A stretch of 64,000 nucleotides of DNA from Atrichornis clamosus (taxonomy: Eukaryota > Chordata > Aves > Passeriformes > Menuridae), in NCBI GenBank assembly GCA_013400975.1, contig WBMZ01011823.1, forward strand, positions 194,809-258,808, given 5' to 3'. Shown here piece after piece: positions 13,983-25,948 of this stretch; within the stretch, counting starts at the first letter, position 1; every line of letters begins with the position of its first letter. The translations under genes and the position numbers were made by a program. The notes beneath the pieces are model-generated. The model was not told where the DNA came from and searched no databases. It saw only the letters and a program-made list of their open reading frames with translations.

Positions 13983-14410
13983 GTTGGAGTGTGTCCAGAG
14001 AGGGGAATAGGGCTGGGGAAGGGGCTGGAGCACCAGGAGCAGCTGAGGGAGCTGGGGGGCTCAGCCTGGAGAAAAGGAGGCGCAGGGGGGACCTCCTGGC
14101 TCTGCACAACTCCCTGACAGGAGGGGGCAGCGGGGGGGGGTCAGGATCTGCTCCCAGGGAACAAGGGACAGGATGAGAGGGAATGGCCTGAAGCTGTGCC
14201 AGGGGAGGTTTAGTTCGATATTGGGAAAAGTTCCTTCATGGAAAGGATGTCCATCCCTGTCACAGCTGCCCAGGGCAGTGGTGGAGTTCCCATCCCTGGA
14301 GAAATTTAAAAGCCATGTGGATGTGGCACTTGGGGACATGGATCATTGGTGGCCTTGGCAGTGCTGGGGGAATGGTCTTAGAGGGCTTTTCCAACCGAAA
14401 TGATTCTGAG
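13983..14410 (+). mobile_element. CR1 LINE 3' end, sense
   Basis: Starts within the ORF2 C-terminal codons ([20 protein letters not shown] is readable), passes a G9 run, then CATCCCTGGAGAAATTTAAA, GATGTGGCACTTGGGGACATG and GAGGGCTTTTCCAACC, ending near 14410. The CACTTGGGGACATGG block marks a subfamily different from the GTGTCCAAGGCC copies. Confidence 0.92.
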
Positions 14411-14778
14411 GATACCACTCGCTTCACTGTCCCACCTGTGAGCCTGGAAAGACAAAATAACATCCCACCCCATGGAGGAGCAGCAGGACTTTGTTACCCT
14501 CTGTGTAAAGCTCTGGGAACACACCCAAGGAAGAAGAGGTGTCACTGCAGTGTGTTCACCTGTCTGGATGTGAGGGAGAAGGCTCAGGGCAGAGGACACT
14601 ACTCCTCCTTCTAGGTAAAATCTGAGCTACTCTGGTCATCCCTCCACCTCCCTCCAGATTTTCATTAATCATGACAGACAAAACTTCCAACTCTCATCAT
14701 CCAACTCCTGGCTGCAGTGGTACCAGCTATAGCTGTGTCTCCTGACTATTTATATACTTTTTATAATATAAATATACA

Positions 14779-14798
14779 TTATCTCTCTCTCTCTCCAT
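14779..14798. repeat. CT-rich microsatellite
   Basis: Short run of TC dinucleotides in AT-rich sequence within the 8.4-kb HMBOX1 intron. Confidence 0.8.
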
Positions 14799-14939
14799 AC
14801 CCAGAGATACCGATACGCATCTATTTGCCTCACTCAACAAACAATTTAAGAATTAAGGAAAACTGTTTTCATTTTAAGATAAGAACTTTGGGTTTATTAT
14901 AATGCTGTAAAGTAAAATCTGCTAGCACAAGCCACAGGA

Positions 14940-14967
14940 AAAAAAAAAAAGGAAAAAAAAAGAAAAA
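14940..14967. repeat. A-rich tract
   Basis: Runs of 11 and 9 A separated by GG, followed by GAAAAAG. It lies about 200 bases beyond the donor of the 86-bp HMBOX1 exon and is not joined to a recognisable retroposon. Confidence 0.85.
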
Positions 14968-15163
14968 GTGATTCACTGGGGAAGTTCCATGATGTGCAGG
15001 ACAATGGGTCTTAAATCAAAGGCATACATTATCATGACTAAGCTGACAGATCTGCACTGCAATGCAGAAAGCCAAGCGATATTCCAACATCTGCACCGTG
15101 CTCAGACAGGCAGTTCAGACACAGAGGCTCCCAAAATGAGGAGAGGACTCCCCGAGCTCTTAC

Positions 15164-15249
15164 CTGTTACCTGTGCAACAACTGCTTGGGAAATTCTCCG
15201 GTTGGCGAGGAAGGCTTTGATTTCCTCCTTTATCACACTGCTGTCCCTC
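15164..15249 (-). CDS. HMBOX1: HMBOX1 coding exon: first part of atypical POU-specific domain
   Basis: This 86-bp exon encodes 28 whole codons (RDSSVIKEEIKAFLANRRIS followed by QAVVAQVT) flanked by split codons. Its first base completes the Arg codon left by the upstream exon, and its last base G starts a Gly codon completed in the next. The acceptor is TTTGGTAG after a long T-rich tract; the donor is ACAG|GTAAGA. The peptide forms the first helices of the atypical POU-specific domain, which helps bind DNA beside the homeodomain. The intron to the upstream exon is 2,079 bp. Reading past the donor adds a short unrelated tail before a stop, so a read-through product would lack the DNA-binding domains. 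Confidence 0.96.
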
Positions 15250-17328
15250 CTACCAAAACAAAAAACAACACAGCACACAAAAAGAGGGACGGACCAAAGA
15301 GCACTTGGAAGACGCAAAATGCCTTTATTTCCTTTATTTAGGGGACAAGGAGTGGGGAAGGCTGGCATTAAAACAGTCCAAGTGCCTCACTGGTGGACAC
15401 TTCTTTTAACAAGTGTCACGTTTGATCAAAGTACCGTAGCAGGAGAATGGATGACTCATGTCCCATATAATTCATATTAGGTACAGCACTGCCATATGGA
15501 ATGTACAAAGTTTCATTACACAGGGATGAATAAATCTCTCATACCAGCATAAAAACCTCAGTCATAAAAATGAGGCAGAAAAATAAAAAAAAAAAGGATA
15601 GCAGGGGCTGCATAGTTAGTTACCCAAACGAATATACATATACCAACCCCCTCCAGCCTTCCAAGGAAAAGATCCAAAATTTTGCAACCTCCATCCCCTC
15701 ATCCCTACTTTAGTCCCGAGCTTGGACGGAATGAACTGAAGTCTTGGTATGATTTTTACAAGGTCTGCACAGGTAGTTCAGAAAGGGCTAAAACTGTGCT
15801 AAAAAGCAAATAAATTGCAGGTTGCACAGGGACTGTGATATGCAGCAAATTTCAAATGCCATAAACACATACTTTGCTCTTCTCTTCCTCTCTCCCTTCC
15901 TGAGAAGGGCATTCCATTAAAACCAGCCCTTATTAGGCTTTATTATTTGGTCATTTCCCTTCTGCTTCTCCCCTCCTGCCCCAGCTGCACTGAAGGCAGA
16001 CTCAAGCTTGCACATGTAAATGCAATAGAAATGCTATGCTGTGGCTTCATTTTTATTTCTGTACCCAACACTCATCCTCCATATGCCTGCAAATAAAAGT
16101 AATTTCAGTTTAAATAAGCACTGAAAGCATTACCTGAGACTCACTGCATAGGAACCCAAACCTCAGCCACGGGAGCTTGGCACTCTGCTGTACTCACCAC
16201 CTTCCTGCACCATTCCATCATCTGCAGCCGACAGTGAATGAGGCTGATGGGCTTTTCTTACAGCTCATCTCTAATCCGCTCCCCCAAAAGCCACATCTTT
16301 CCCTGAAATCTCTAAACTGCTTCAAACATATTGCCATCCTGGAGCTTATGGACCCCAGTTCTTTCACAGATACTTCATGAATGTTTCAATTTTGGGGGGT
16401 GGAAAAAAAAACATTCCAACATTATGACCAAAATTGTTTTGAGACATTTGGCCTTTCCTCTTATTTCTTTTTGCTCTCAAAGCCCAGTGACTCTACTTTC
16501 ATCCTCAGGAGTATAATCCCCTCTTTTCATCTTTGCCATAATGCTGAAAAGGAAGCTGCTAAAAGTAAAGGAAGGTCAGTCCTGAAAAAAAACACCCAAC
16601 TGGCTCTCACTGAAAACTTTTGCTTCTTCTTTATTATTTGTATTTTCCTGCACCACTCTGCAGCCTGTGCAAATCCCTGCCACAAACTGACAACATGCTT
16701 CCTCTGCAGATTCCACTGGAAAGCATTGACCAATCCAAGTTGGATTCCCGACTCTCCCTCTACATGAGAGGAATTACAACAGGTATGAAATAGTGGAGGA
16801 GTCATGTGAATTGACACTCGATCAGAATCCTGAATAAAAGTAGGGTGGAAAATGAATGCTCTAATATCAATCCCAATTTTTGGTGCAGCATGGAAAGAAC
16901 TATTTCAACAGTCAAAGAGACTGTGGGACACCCACACAGGGCCAGGGGCTGCCTCCACAAGGCTGAGAGGCAGGTGAGAAGTTCTGGGACAGTGACCCTT
17001 GGGGAACTGCCAGGAACAACTGTCTGAAGCAGCTCCTGATAATTATCACTGAATCCTCACAGAATGGTTTGGGTTGGAAAGGACCTTTAAAGGTCATCTA
17101 GTCCAAACCTCCTGCAGTGAGCAGGGACATCTTCAAGTAGATCAGGTTGCTCAGAGTTGCTTGTCCCACTGACCTTGAATGTTTCCAGGGATGGGGCATC
17201 CACCAACTCCCTGGGCAACCTGTGCCATCCCACAACCCCTACACTTGAGCAGTCCTCCAACACACCCGTTCCTTCCGAGGTACTTCTCACTCTGACCTGC
17301 CACACTTTCCACAGAGACTTCTACTCAC
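15250..17328 (-). other. HMBOX1: HMBOX1 intron (2.1 kb)
   Basis: GT-AG intron joining the N-terminal exon to the first POU-domain exon (donor GTGAGT, acceptor TTTGGTAG). Its only recognised element is the CR1 copy at 17051-17230. An A-rich tract occurs near 15585-15597. Confidence 0.94.
17051..17230 (-). mobile_element. CR1 LINE 3' end within 100 bp of an HMBOX1 splice donor
   Basis: Begins GAATCCTCACAGAATGG, then GGGTTGGAAAGGACCTTTAA, GGTCATCTAGTCCAAACC, GTTTCCAGGGATGGGGCATC and CCCTGGGCAACCTGTGCC. Its orientation matches HMBOX1 transcription, and it ends 98 bases before the donor at 17328. Confidence 0.92.
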
Positions 17329-17808
17329 CTCATCAGCTCCTCCACTTTGTCGTCGATGTCCAAGTCCTCCTCGGAGGCCTCGAAGCTGTAGGACCTCTGG
17401 GCCAGGCTGTTGGCCAGGGGGTAGCGGGTGGGTGACATCTTCCCGTTGAAGGCAGACAACCTCTCGTTACTCTCCCTCCCGTTCTGATTCGTAGTGCAAG
17501 GCTGTGGGGAGGTGTCGTAACTGTTGCTCGGGGACGGGGACATCCCGGAATGCTGGGTCTGCGTGGAAGCCGTGGCCGTCGAGGAAGACGCTGGCACGTT
17601 GTTGGTGCTGTTGCTGTAGGAGCCGCCTCCGTAGCCAGACCTTCTTCCAAATTTGTCGCTATGCTCTTGGTCAAGACGATCCAAGGTTTCCAGGGCGTGG
17701 AGGATCTCATGCCTGGTCATTCCCGTGCGTCTCAGGCGCTGCAGGAGGTCGATCTGCTCTATGGTGAATCTTGGCTCGTCTGTGTAGTGAGACATGGTTT
17801 CCAGCAGG
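17329..17808 (-). CDS. HMBOX1: HMBOX1 coding exon: HNF1-type N-terminal region and Ser/Thr-rich linker
   Basis: HMBOX1 (HOT1) is a nuclear homeobox protein known to bind double-stranded TTAGGG telomere repeats and associate with telomerase; it is also reported as a transcriptional repressor. Read on the minus strand, this 480-bp exon begins after a pyrimidine-rich acceptor ending TTTTCAG and ends at donor AG|GTGAGT (intron starts at 17328). It holds 159 whole codons plus one split Arg codon. Near the start is MSHYTDEPRFTIEQ, then a Leu-rich helical stretch (IDLLQRLRRTGM, HEILHALETLDRLDQ) typical of the HNF-p1 dimerisation segment. A Ser/Thr/Asn-rich low-complexity linker follows, then the acidic EASEEDLDIDDKVEELM leading into the POU-specific domain. 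The first Met (17795-17793) has A at -3. In vertebrate orthologues a few more residues come from an upstream exon, not found here; the bases before that Met (LLET) stay open to the acceptor, consistent with this. Confidence 0.96.
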
Positions 17809-20285
17809 CTGAAAATGAGGGAAAATACAACATACTTCAGTTCAGCAGTTCTCCGTGGCACATGGAAAATACTTTATACACCTGAAAGATCAGTTTTGGT
17901 CCAAAGGTTTAAGACACACACATGACAGATCCAAAATCCACCTTCAAACAACCTCAGCCAGACACCTCCCATGAATGCCAGTCTCACTATGCAGCAGAAG
18001 GGCTTATTTTCCTTGGAGTGCTTCAACAGCACTTCTGTCCTCTCCTGGCATTCCCCACACCCGCACCAACCCTGCAGTTTGTGCCCTTTTGCTTTTGATA
18101 AAGCACTGCCACTCTGCCACAGAGACAGTGGTTGCTCAGTAATAAAGGCTGCAACTTGACTCCAGACAAAATTTTGCCCAGTGCTAAGTATCCACCAGAC
18201 AGAAATCCCACATTCCAAAACTCTTTGGTCGTGGCCAGAGATTTGAGTTTTTCTGGAGAAGTTTTAACCAGTTATGACATGAGATTCATGAATCTCAACT
18301 CTTTCAAATCTTAACTACAAAGAGATCAAGTTGCCCTAACTTTTGTTGCTACCTTGAAAAAAAAGAAGATAAAAACACACCTAGCGGAAATTCTAGTGGC
18401 CTGCAGGACCCAAGTTGATTTGACTGAAGTTGGATTTCTGAAGTTAGGAACTTTTGAACCTGGAATGTTGTCACAGATTGCCTGCCCTGACAAGGAAAGT
18501 GCAGCACATCCAATTACTCCCGAGCTTTCATTTAAAGAAATAAGTTTTCAGCCTTTTCTCCTCCAAAGACTGGCTTCTCAGGTAACTCGATCATGGTGGT
18601 GGCTCAACAAAAGCAGTTTTAACTCCTAAACTTCCCAAGGTGCCACAACAGTGAACATTATTTGCTGCAAAGCCCAGAAATGGAACTGAAAAAACCCACA
18701 GTATGCTCCCTTAATCGCTTTTCTTTCCTAAGTCTCCTGGCTACAGATCCAAATGGCACACAAACAAGAAGATCACCTCCTTCAGAACTCTAGATCTTGA
18801 GAAGAAGGGATGGCAGATGGAGGGCAGACAGAACTTGGCAAGGAGAATACGGCATTTTCCATCTTTCTCGTGAATCTTCTTATGAGTCAAGGGCTTATTA
18901 CCATTCCTGCAGGAGAGCAGGGCGAAGAGATCACTCAAACTCCAGGAGATGTGACAGAGGTAATGTACAATCCCTACGAGCCAGAGCAAACAGTGGCTGA
19001 GGGAAACTCGCGGAGGAATTCCAAGGGCTCTGTGAAAACCAGGAGAGGGATGAGGGCTGTCACGTTTATACAAGACCTTCCATGGACAGGGCTGCCTATT
19101 CTCTACAAATTTTGAGGATTATTCCTCATGTCCATTTCTGCCCTGGCACAGAGAAGTTCCCAACAGGAGTCACAGGATGACTCAGGATCCATAGCTGGGG
19201 CTGAAGAACAACACTGAGAACTGGCTCGTTGGACTAGAGCTGGAATAGAGCTGGAGTAGAGCTGTACAGACAAAGCCAGGATGCACAAATCCACAAAAAT
19301 GGCATTTGCAGCCTGGGAAAGACAGAAATGAGAAGAAGGCCCCATCTTTGGCCTCATCCAGCAACTACTGAGCCCCTTTCACTGTTTCATGGGAGAAGGA
19401 AGCAGGAGGACAACACAAGGGGATGACTCGCATCCAAGAAAATGCCTGAGTGAGAAGACAGACGGGCGACATCCACAGAAGTGCTTCAGCCCAACGGGAA
19501 TGTGCTGTCCTCCGGACAATTGATCACTGAAAACGTACAGCCCATTTTAGGTTTTCAAAGACAAGCACCCAGACTGTTGAACCACAGGAGGGCACGGCAG
19601 GCGATGCCGCAGTCGGCTTGCAACTGACTGGAATTGTAACAACCACGGTTTGGAAGTCGAATCCCAGCCGGAGACGTTCGGAGCTTGACAGGGAGCATTT
19701 GGAATCAGACACTGTGTTCTAGGTTTGGCCTCTGGGGGAGGCAGGGCTGCTCAATCCTTCTCTCCAAGCTTTGGGAGAAGTGTCACACTGACTTACTGAC
19801 TCACCACAGACAGCTCCCAGCAGCACAGTTTTCAAATAGAAGATCTCTAAATATCTGGCCTTGAGGTGGTTTTCACCAGATATGCCAGCTCACCTTTCCT
19901 CAGGGAAAGGTGAATGAAATTAGAATGATTCCAACCCAAACCTGGTTTGGACATTTCTTACCTTTTTTTCTAATGCCATCATTTCCTGGATCATTTATCT
20001 GTCAATACCAAGTTTCATGTGCTCAAGTACTTTGTTTGAACTGGAGAATTTAATGAGCCAGAGCCTCCAACCAGAATTACCTCTGCTCAAAATTCCTACT
20101 TTAACACTCTTCAACACTTAATACTAAAACATACCTTAAATTATTTAGCTTAATCTTCCATTTATCACAGATGTAGAAACCCAGAACTTTTGTCTTTATA
20201 GCCCCATGAACTAAAAAACTCCCATATGACAAAAACAAGACTTTCCAGATGGCTTCAAAAACATCAAGCAACACAGAACTCATTT

Positions 20286-20482
20286 CATAGAATCGTGGAA
20301 TTACAGAATGGTTTGGACTGGAAGGGACTTTTATAAAGATAATTTAGTCTCACCCCTTGCCATGGGCACGGACACCTTCCACTATCCCAGGTTGCTCCCA
20401 GCCTTGTCCAACCTGGCCTTGGACATTTTCAGGGATGGGGCAGCCACAGTTTCTCTGGGCAACCCGTGCCAGGGCCTCAGGA
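20286..20482 (-). mobile_element. CR1 LINE 3' end, antisense
   Basis: TTCATAGAATCGTGGAATTACAG head, then GGTTTGGACTGGAAGGGAC, CCATGGGCACGGACACCTTC, ACTATCCCAGGTTGCTCCCA and GATGGGGCAGCCACAG. It breaks off after CCGTGCCAGGGCCTCA. Confidence 0.93.
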
Positions 20483-23400
20483 GCTGGTGCAGCAGTCGGT
20501 GGCCATGGACAGCGATTCCCTTTAAAATTTGGGTGTGATTCCTAATTTGTCTAAAGTGCCAGGGCTCAGCTCCTGGATCTGGGTGCCCAGGCCAAATTAA
20601 TCTCCTTTAGTGAATTACACATAATGATTTGGTGAATCCTAAGTGTCCTTCAGTGAATTACAGCTAATGAGCTGCAGAGTTCTCAGATGCAGCGGCAGGG
20701 GTTGACCTCCCGTCGCTCGTGGCCGTATGAGGGAAAGCGCTCCAGCCTCAATTTGTCCCACTTTGATGCAGCAGGGACTGCTGAGCATGTGCAGGAATTC
20801 CAGTTCACAGGGATGCAAAGGCTGCTGGGCAAGGCCACCGCCTGACCTAAGAATAAGATATTCGATGATTTCCAATTGGTATTTTAGAGTCTTGCTCATG
20901 ACTGGACTGCTTCTAGAAGCGTTGCAGAAAGTAATCTAAGAGTAGCAAACCTACAGCCAAACTAGCTGCGTTTAACACGATCACTGGAAAAATGTTGGCA
21001 GTTTGGAAAAAACCCCAAACTAAAATCAATGATCTGCCTGTCTCTCCACACAAAGTCATCTTCCAGCCCTTCAACACTTTGAAGGTAATTTCTGGGTAAT
21101 TTTTCAAAACTTAAAAGGTAAGAATACCAAAATTAGACAGAATATCTCCCTGCTGGTCTCACTAATGGAACATACAGAAGTCCAAACTGCCTTGTTTATA
21201 TTTATATTCTCAGCATATATTGCATCTGACACACGTTTCACTGTCTACTTCATTTGGAACTCCTGTTCCCATTTTCATGTGCTTTTCTATACAACCATGA
21301 GACGTAGAAATAATGCTCCAGAGTGACTTTTATGCATTGAAAACAACTGCAGGACCTTGGAATTTTCCATTAAAACCCCAAAACAAATATTGCAAAACGT
21401 GGTATTATTGAACATGTTCCAACATTGCCAACTATCTACAACTTTTTAATGAATAACTACAGCAACATTATTCCAAACTCTTACTCTAGTACGGTTTCAC
21501 TTATTTTCCCTTTTAAAAATATTTTAATAAACTTACCCTGTTTAAAGATCAATTTACAAAGCAGTTAAGTAAATCAGCCATTTTAGAATCATCCTAATTT
21601 CATTCACCTCATTAATGAATGGATATTCTCCACCACTGCATCTCCCCCACACTGCTCTAAGAGCCTCTTATGATCCTGCACTCCTCTGGCTACCTATAAC
21701 CCAATTTGTTTCCCCCTCTTTTTTCCTTGTGAAATACAATCAACTGCAAAAGTATCAAGAAATGAAATAAGATAGAGACAAGCAGAATGACTGGGAGGTG
21801 CAGGAAAAAATCATGATGGCAAATACTTTTCCTGAGAACACAGACCATGGACTGACTTTGCTGTAGGCAAACTTTGCTGCCCATGCAGCAAAATATCCTC
21901 TACATCACATGCTTTACCTGCTATCAGTTAGCAAAACTCTCATCAGGTTCGTTGGGGAGACACCCAAAAATGAGAAGCAATCACAGGAGAATGGCCATGC
22001 GTCTTTCTCCCCAAAATTTTGCAAGCAAGACCTCTGCAAAGTTCTAATTAAGACCAAAAGTAAAAGTGACCGATTTTTAAACAACTGAATCTTGCCCTCA
22101 AAATGAAGTTTCTTTAGGTCCTGACAGAAAAAAAACCCAAACAACTCAGTAGTTTAAAATATCAAACTTACTTACATTGCTTACACTAAGTAGGCAATCA
22201 CCCCTCAGGGAAGATGATCCAACTGCACTCGGTGCCTGTTGCTCACTCCAGAGCACTAAAACTTCATGCTCATCTTTCAGGGCTCATTCAGAAGCAATCT
22301 CAGGTACCCGAATATCAGACTGAAGGTAGAACTATAAGGAGCTAAATAAAAAGGGATTTTATTTTCCCTCTCAAACCCACAGATATAAAATATCCTGCAG
22401 GTCTCAACCAGCCCCATGCAGCATCACTCCTTCACTTCTAAGGGACTTTGTGGAGTGGAGGCTGTTCAGGTGCAGCACTGCTCTCACCAGCACTGCCTTT
22501 CCTCCTCATACCACCAAGATTTATTTAACCTCTTTTTTAATGAATTTCAGCCTTTGGATGTGGGGTCCTCTCCCCAGTTTGACAGTCCTGATCTCCAGTG
22601 GGGGTGCATGGCCAGAGTGTTCTCTTTCCTTATTTTCCCACATCTCAGAGAGAAAAGTAAAGAAAAACACATCAAGGTTTTCTCACCTACTCTCACAGCC
22701 CAAGCCCACGCAGATATAAGAATCATTTACCCAGCACTTAACTTTCTAGGTGATGGAACACAGCAGAATAATCCCATAAAAACAGCTACGAGCTAAGTCC
22801 ATGTCCAATTGAACTCGCAGAAGTTCAAAGCAATTCAATTACCCGTTTGGGAATAAGGCCAGACACCAGCCTTAACACCTCTAACACTTGAGAAAATGGC
22901 TCTGGACTCTTTAATGATCACAAGAAATCATTTTTTCCACTCTTCTACTCACTGTAGATGAGTAGGAAGCACTCTAGCATCACTGAGGAGATGCTCTTCT
23001 GCAGAGGTCCTTCTCCAATTCCCATTAAAATTCACTGCTTTATCTAATAAGCAAAGCTCGAGACTTACAAAACCAGTTGTGCTTTTTGATATAAGAGCTA
23101 TATTTGATATAATCTGCATAATATGGATGTGGGCAAGAGCCAAAGTGTTCAGAACAGGATCCTAAGTCTGGTAATTGGTTTAAGAATGATTCTGATCAAG
23201 TCCCATCAACTGAGGTGAACATGAGGGGGAGAGAAGCCAACATTTCCCCTCCTCAGACACGTGGCACAGGGTAGGACCCCCCAGCACTGCCCTGTCTTGC
23301 TCACGGGACATCCAGGATTTGTCATCTCATTTATTATAGCACAAGGACTTTTTTGCAACATCACATGCACTTCCTTGGTGTCACTCAACACCATCCCACC

Positions 23401-23902
23401 ATTTAAAAGGAAGAGCAAAATCACAAGGGAAATCACGGCTTTCCAGCTGAAATAGGTTCTTCCAAAGCACATAGCTAAAAAATCACTTTCCACAACTGGT
23501 TAACTAAACCAGTGTTTTAACAATCATCACAGCTTGAACTCCTTAACCTGCCAGATTTTTCTGGTGTCTTTGTGGATATAATACTGGTGAGAACTGCAAG
23601 CTGCACAGCTGTGGAGGTGGACATCCTCCTGATATTAAAAATGGGCATTATGATGGCATTGCAATTTCCAAGGCAATATAATTTGCTTATCAACCAGTCT
23701 GATATTCAACAACCTAATTCACATGAAGCACCACTCCGGATGCTTCCTATGAGAACCAGGGGCTACCAAGAAACTTCACTTCCAGCTGCCCAGTCTGAAT
23801 TTTTTAACCCTGTTTTAGGTTATGCCAGCTTGTTTCTCTCTGCACACATATTTATGAGATCCAAGGACCAAGCATAGTTTCATTCACTCCTCCATTTTCT
23901 AC

Positions 23903-24020
23903 ATGGAATCCCAGACTGGTTTGAGCTGGAAGGGACCTTAAAGCTCATCTGTCATGGGCAGGCATGGAGGTTGAGGTTGTTCAGGGCCTCCTCCAACCTG
24001 GTCTTGTATCTCAAACACCT
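23903..24020 (-). mobile_element. CR1 LINE fragment, antisense, strongly diverged
   Basis: ATGGAATCCCAGACTGGTTT, GAGCTGGAAGGGACCTTAAA and GCTCATCTGTCATGGGC match the CR1 3' end. The later part (GAGGTTGTTCAGGGCCTC) is only loosely similar. Confidence 0.75.
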
Positions 24021-24130
24021 TTACCAACCCCAAAGGGTGCAGCTGGTTCTTACAAGATGCTCAAGAGAGGGGCTGTCATTGAGCTAGAGCTGTTCCAGAA
24101 ACAGAGGTGCTGACATACATCACAAAATAA

Positions 24131-24200
24131 ATCACAGAATCACAGAAAATTCTGAGTTGGAAGGGACTCACACAAGGATCATGAAGTTCAGAGACTGTGA
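24131..24200 (-). mobile_element. CR1-like 3' terminal fragment, antisense
   Basis: ATCACAGAATCACAGAAAAT, GAGTTGGAAGGGACTCACAC and AAGGATCATGAAGTTCA resemble the 3' end of another avian CR1 subfamily. Only about 70 bases are recognisable. Confidence 0.65.
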
Positions 24201-24330
24201 CTCTTCCAGTGCAGCTCTAAGGCACTGCTGGAAGAGACTTGGGACATTTACAGCATAACAGTATCCAGTCTTCTGAAATTCAAGCTTTGGCCTTTTCTAT
24301 TCTTACTGGACAAGTGAATCTCCTTAAATT

Positions 24331-24529
24331 TAGAGGGTGGGGAGACCCTGGCACAGGTTGCCCAGAGAAGCTGTGGCTGTCCCATCCCTGGAAGTGTCCA
24401 AGGCCAGGTTGGACGGGGCTTGGAGCAACCTGGGACAGTGAGTGGCATCCCTGCCACGGCAGAGGGTTGGAACAAGATGATCTTTAAGGTCCCTTCCAGC
24501 CCAAAACATTGTGTGACCCGATGATTCAC
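24331..24529 (+). mobile_element. CR1 LINE 3' end, sense
   Basis: GAGGGTGGGGAGACCCTGG, AGAGAAGCTGTGGCTG, CATCCCTGGAAGTGTCCAAG, GGGGCTTGGAGCAACCTGGG and ATCTTTAAGGTCCCTTCCAG, ending near GTGTGACCCGATGATTC. It is 5'-truncated at the usual point upstream of the beginning of the GGTGAGGCCCTGG block. Confidence 0.94.
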
Positions 24530-25948
24530 AGCCAGTATAAATATTTCAGAACTACCTAAAACTTTGCACCATATTAAGCAAAGCTGCCTTCAAACCAGGA
24601 GCTGATGCTATGGATTCTGGGGCGTAACAGAGGATTAAGGATCTGACTCATCACTTATGCTCATCAGTTGCAACTTCAGTACTTTCAGAGGAGTTGTACC
24701 AGTTTTCAAGAGAGAGAGGAAAAAACCTTAGGCCTGAAGTGCTCATCATGTCAACGAACACAGAGCCATCCTCATCCATACGTTTGCATAATTATCTCCT
24801 GCACTTGCATCTCTGGGTTCTGATTTTCAAAAAGGACTCCACTCCCATTCATCCTGATTCACAAACAAAATGTAATTCTTGTAATGACTGCTCTCATCCC
24901 GGGGAAATGAGAGCCTCGCGCTGCAGCAAGGAGGGAAATCAGACTCGGAGCTGATCCATGGAGGCTCAGCGTCACTGGGTCTGTTTAGGAATGCAAAACA
25001 CCGGCTCCGGAATGCAGAGCTCTGCCACACGCCTTCGATCAAAATGGGGACAATTAATAAGAGCAGCCTGAAACTTCTGAAAATAAATCCGGCGTAATCA
25101 AATACTCACCGCTACACAAATTAGAGAAGGCAAGCTGAGAGCAGAATATCAACACATCGTTTCTTCAGGAGGCTGCAGGTTTCTAAGATGGTTAAAGAGA
25201 CCCAAACCCCGACTCTCTACTTCTACACCAGCTGCTCTTCCACTTATTCTCTGAAATTCTCTGCTGATAAAATGATTTTACTGGATTCTGACACATTAGC
25301 AGTGAGCAAACCCCAGCAGTTTTGCCAGTGACTCCACTTGGGTGAGTAACTTAACTCTGCTTTACATCTCTGGGAAAGAGAGAATTTGAGATTGATCTTA
25401 CAAGGCAAAAATATAATATAAATGCCAATTATTGTCATAATCCAAGTCTTACAAAAGGGACTGACCTCTGACTAAGCACAGGGCAGGCAGCCAGACACTT
25501 CTGAATTCTACTCAAGGCACACACTGATTCACACTGACACCTTATCTGTCTAACCCTAACCTTCCCTACTTCCAAAATCTGGGTTTCCTGCTATTGTTGC
25601 AATTCTACAGCAACAAGGCAGGAATTCAAACTCTGAGCCTGGATTCAAGGGCAGAATGAGGGATCAGGAGGACTAACAAACAGAGAAAAGCTGTAGTGGC
25701 AGCTGAGTGCTGAACCAGGGCCCAAAGCCCAAACCTGTGCCAAGAGCAATGAGGAGCTCTTGGATTAAGGAGCCAAAGACTAAACTTTGGATATATAAAC
25801 TCTGTAACAGCTCTCAAGGCAGGACTTGTGTGCTTTAGTTGTAGTAGAACTCATGGACACACCAAAACACTTTAACCCACATGAACAAGCAGGATCTTTA
25901 AAAAAAGTCATCAATAAAACTGAGATGTGGACCTGCCCTAAACACCAG

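Larger units (their letters stand above)
6798..15163 (-). other. HMBOX1: HMBOX1 intron (8.4 kb)
   Basis: GT-AG intron between the two POU-specific-domain exons. It holds CR1 fragments at 8896-9110 and 13983-14410, a T16 run at 7935-7950, a CT-rich microsatellite near 14780-14798, A-rich tracts near 14940-14967, and a 17-bp tandem duplication at 6879-6912. A 192-codon open frame (9926-10504) resembles no family I know and has no coding signature I can see. Confidence 0.88.
17809..24894. other. Non-coding sequence upstream of HMBOX1 coding exons, part 1
   Basis: Probably the HMBOX1 intron preceding the first visible exon; the acceptor TTTTCAG is at 17809-17815. It holds four antisense or sense CR1 fragments (20286-20482, 23903-24020, 24131-24200, 24331-24529) and a CpG-dense non-repeat patch near 19460-19685. 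No exon was recognised on either strand. Confidence 0.65.

Noticed and set aside
14124..14141. G9 run inside a CR1 copy as a separate G-quadruplex element
   Set aside because: It is a local expansion within the CR1 sequence with no independent context.
14968..15480. 170-codon plus-strand open frame
   Set aside because: It lies across the HMBOX1 exon at 15164-15249 on the opposite strand; its openness partly reflects the antisense of real coding sequence.
17504..17885. Plus-strand open frames and a second minus frame over the first HMBOX1 exon
   Set aside because: They are shadow frames of the well-supported HMBOX1 exon in other registers.
25549..25566. CTAACCCTAACC, two telomere-like units near the gene for a telomere-binding protein
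   Set aside because: Two units occur by chance in 64 kb; this is not an interstitial telomeric array.
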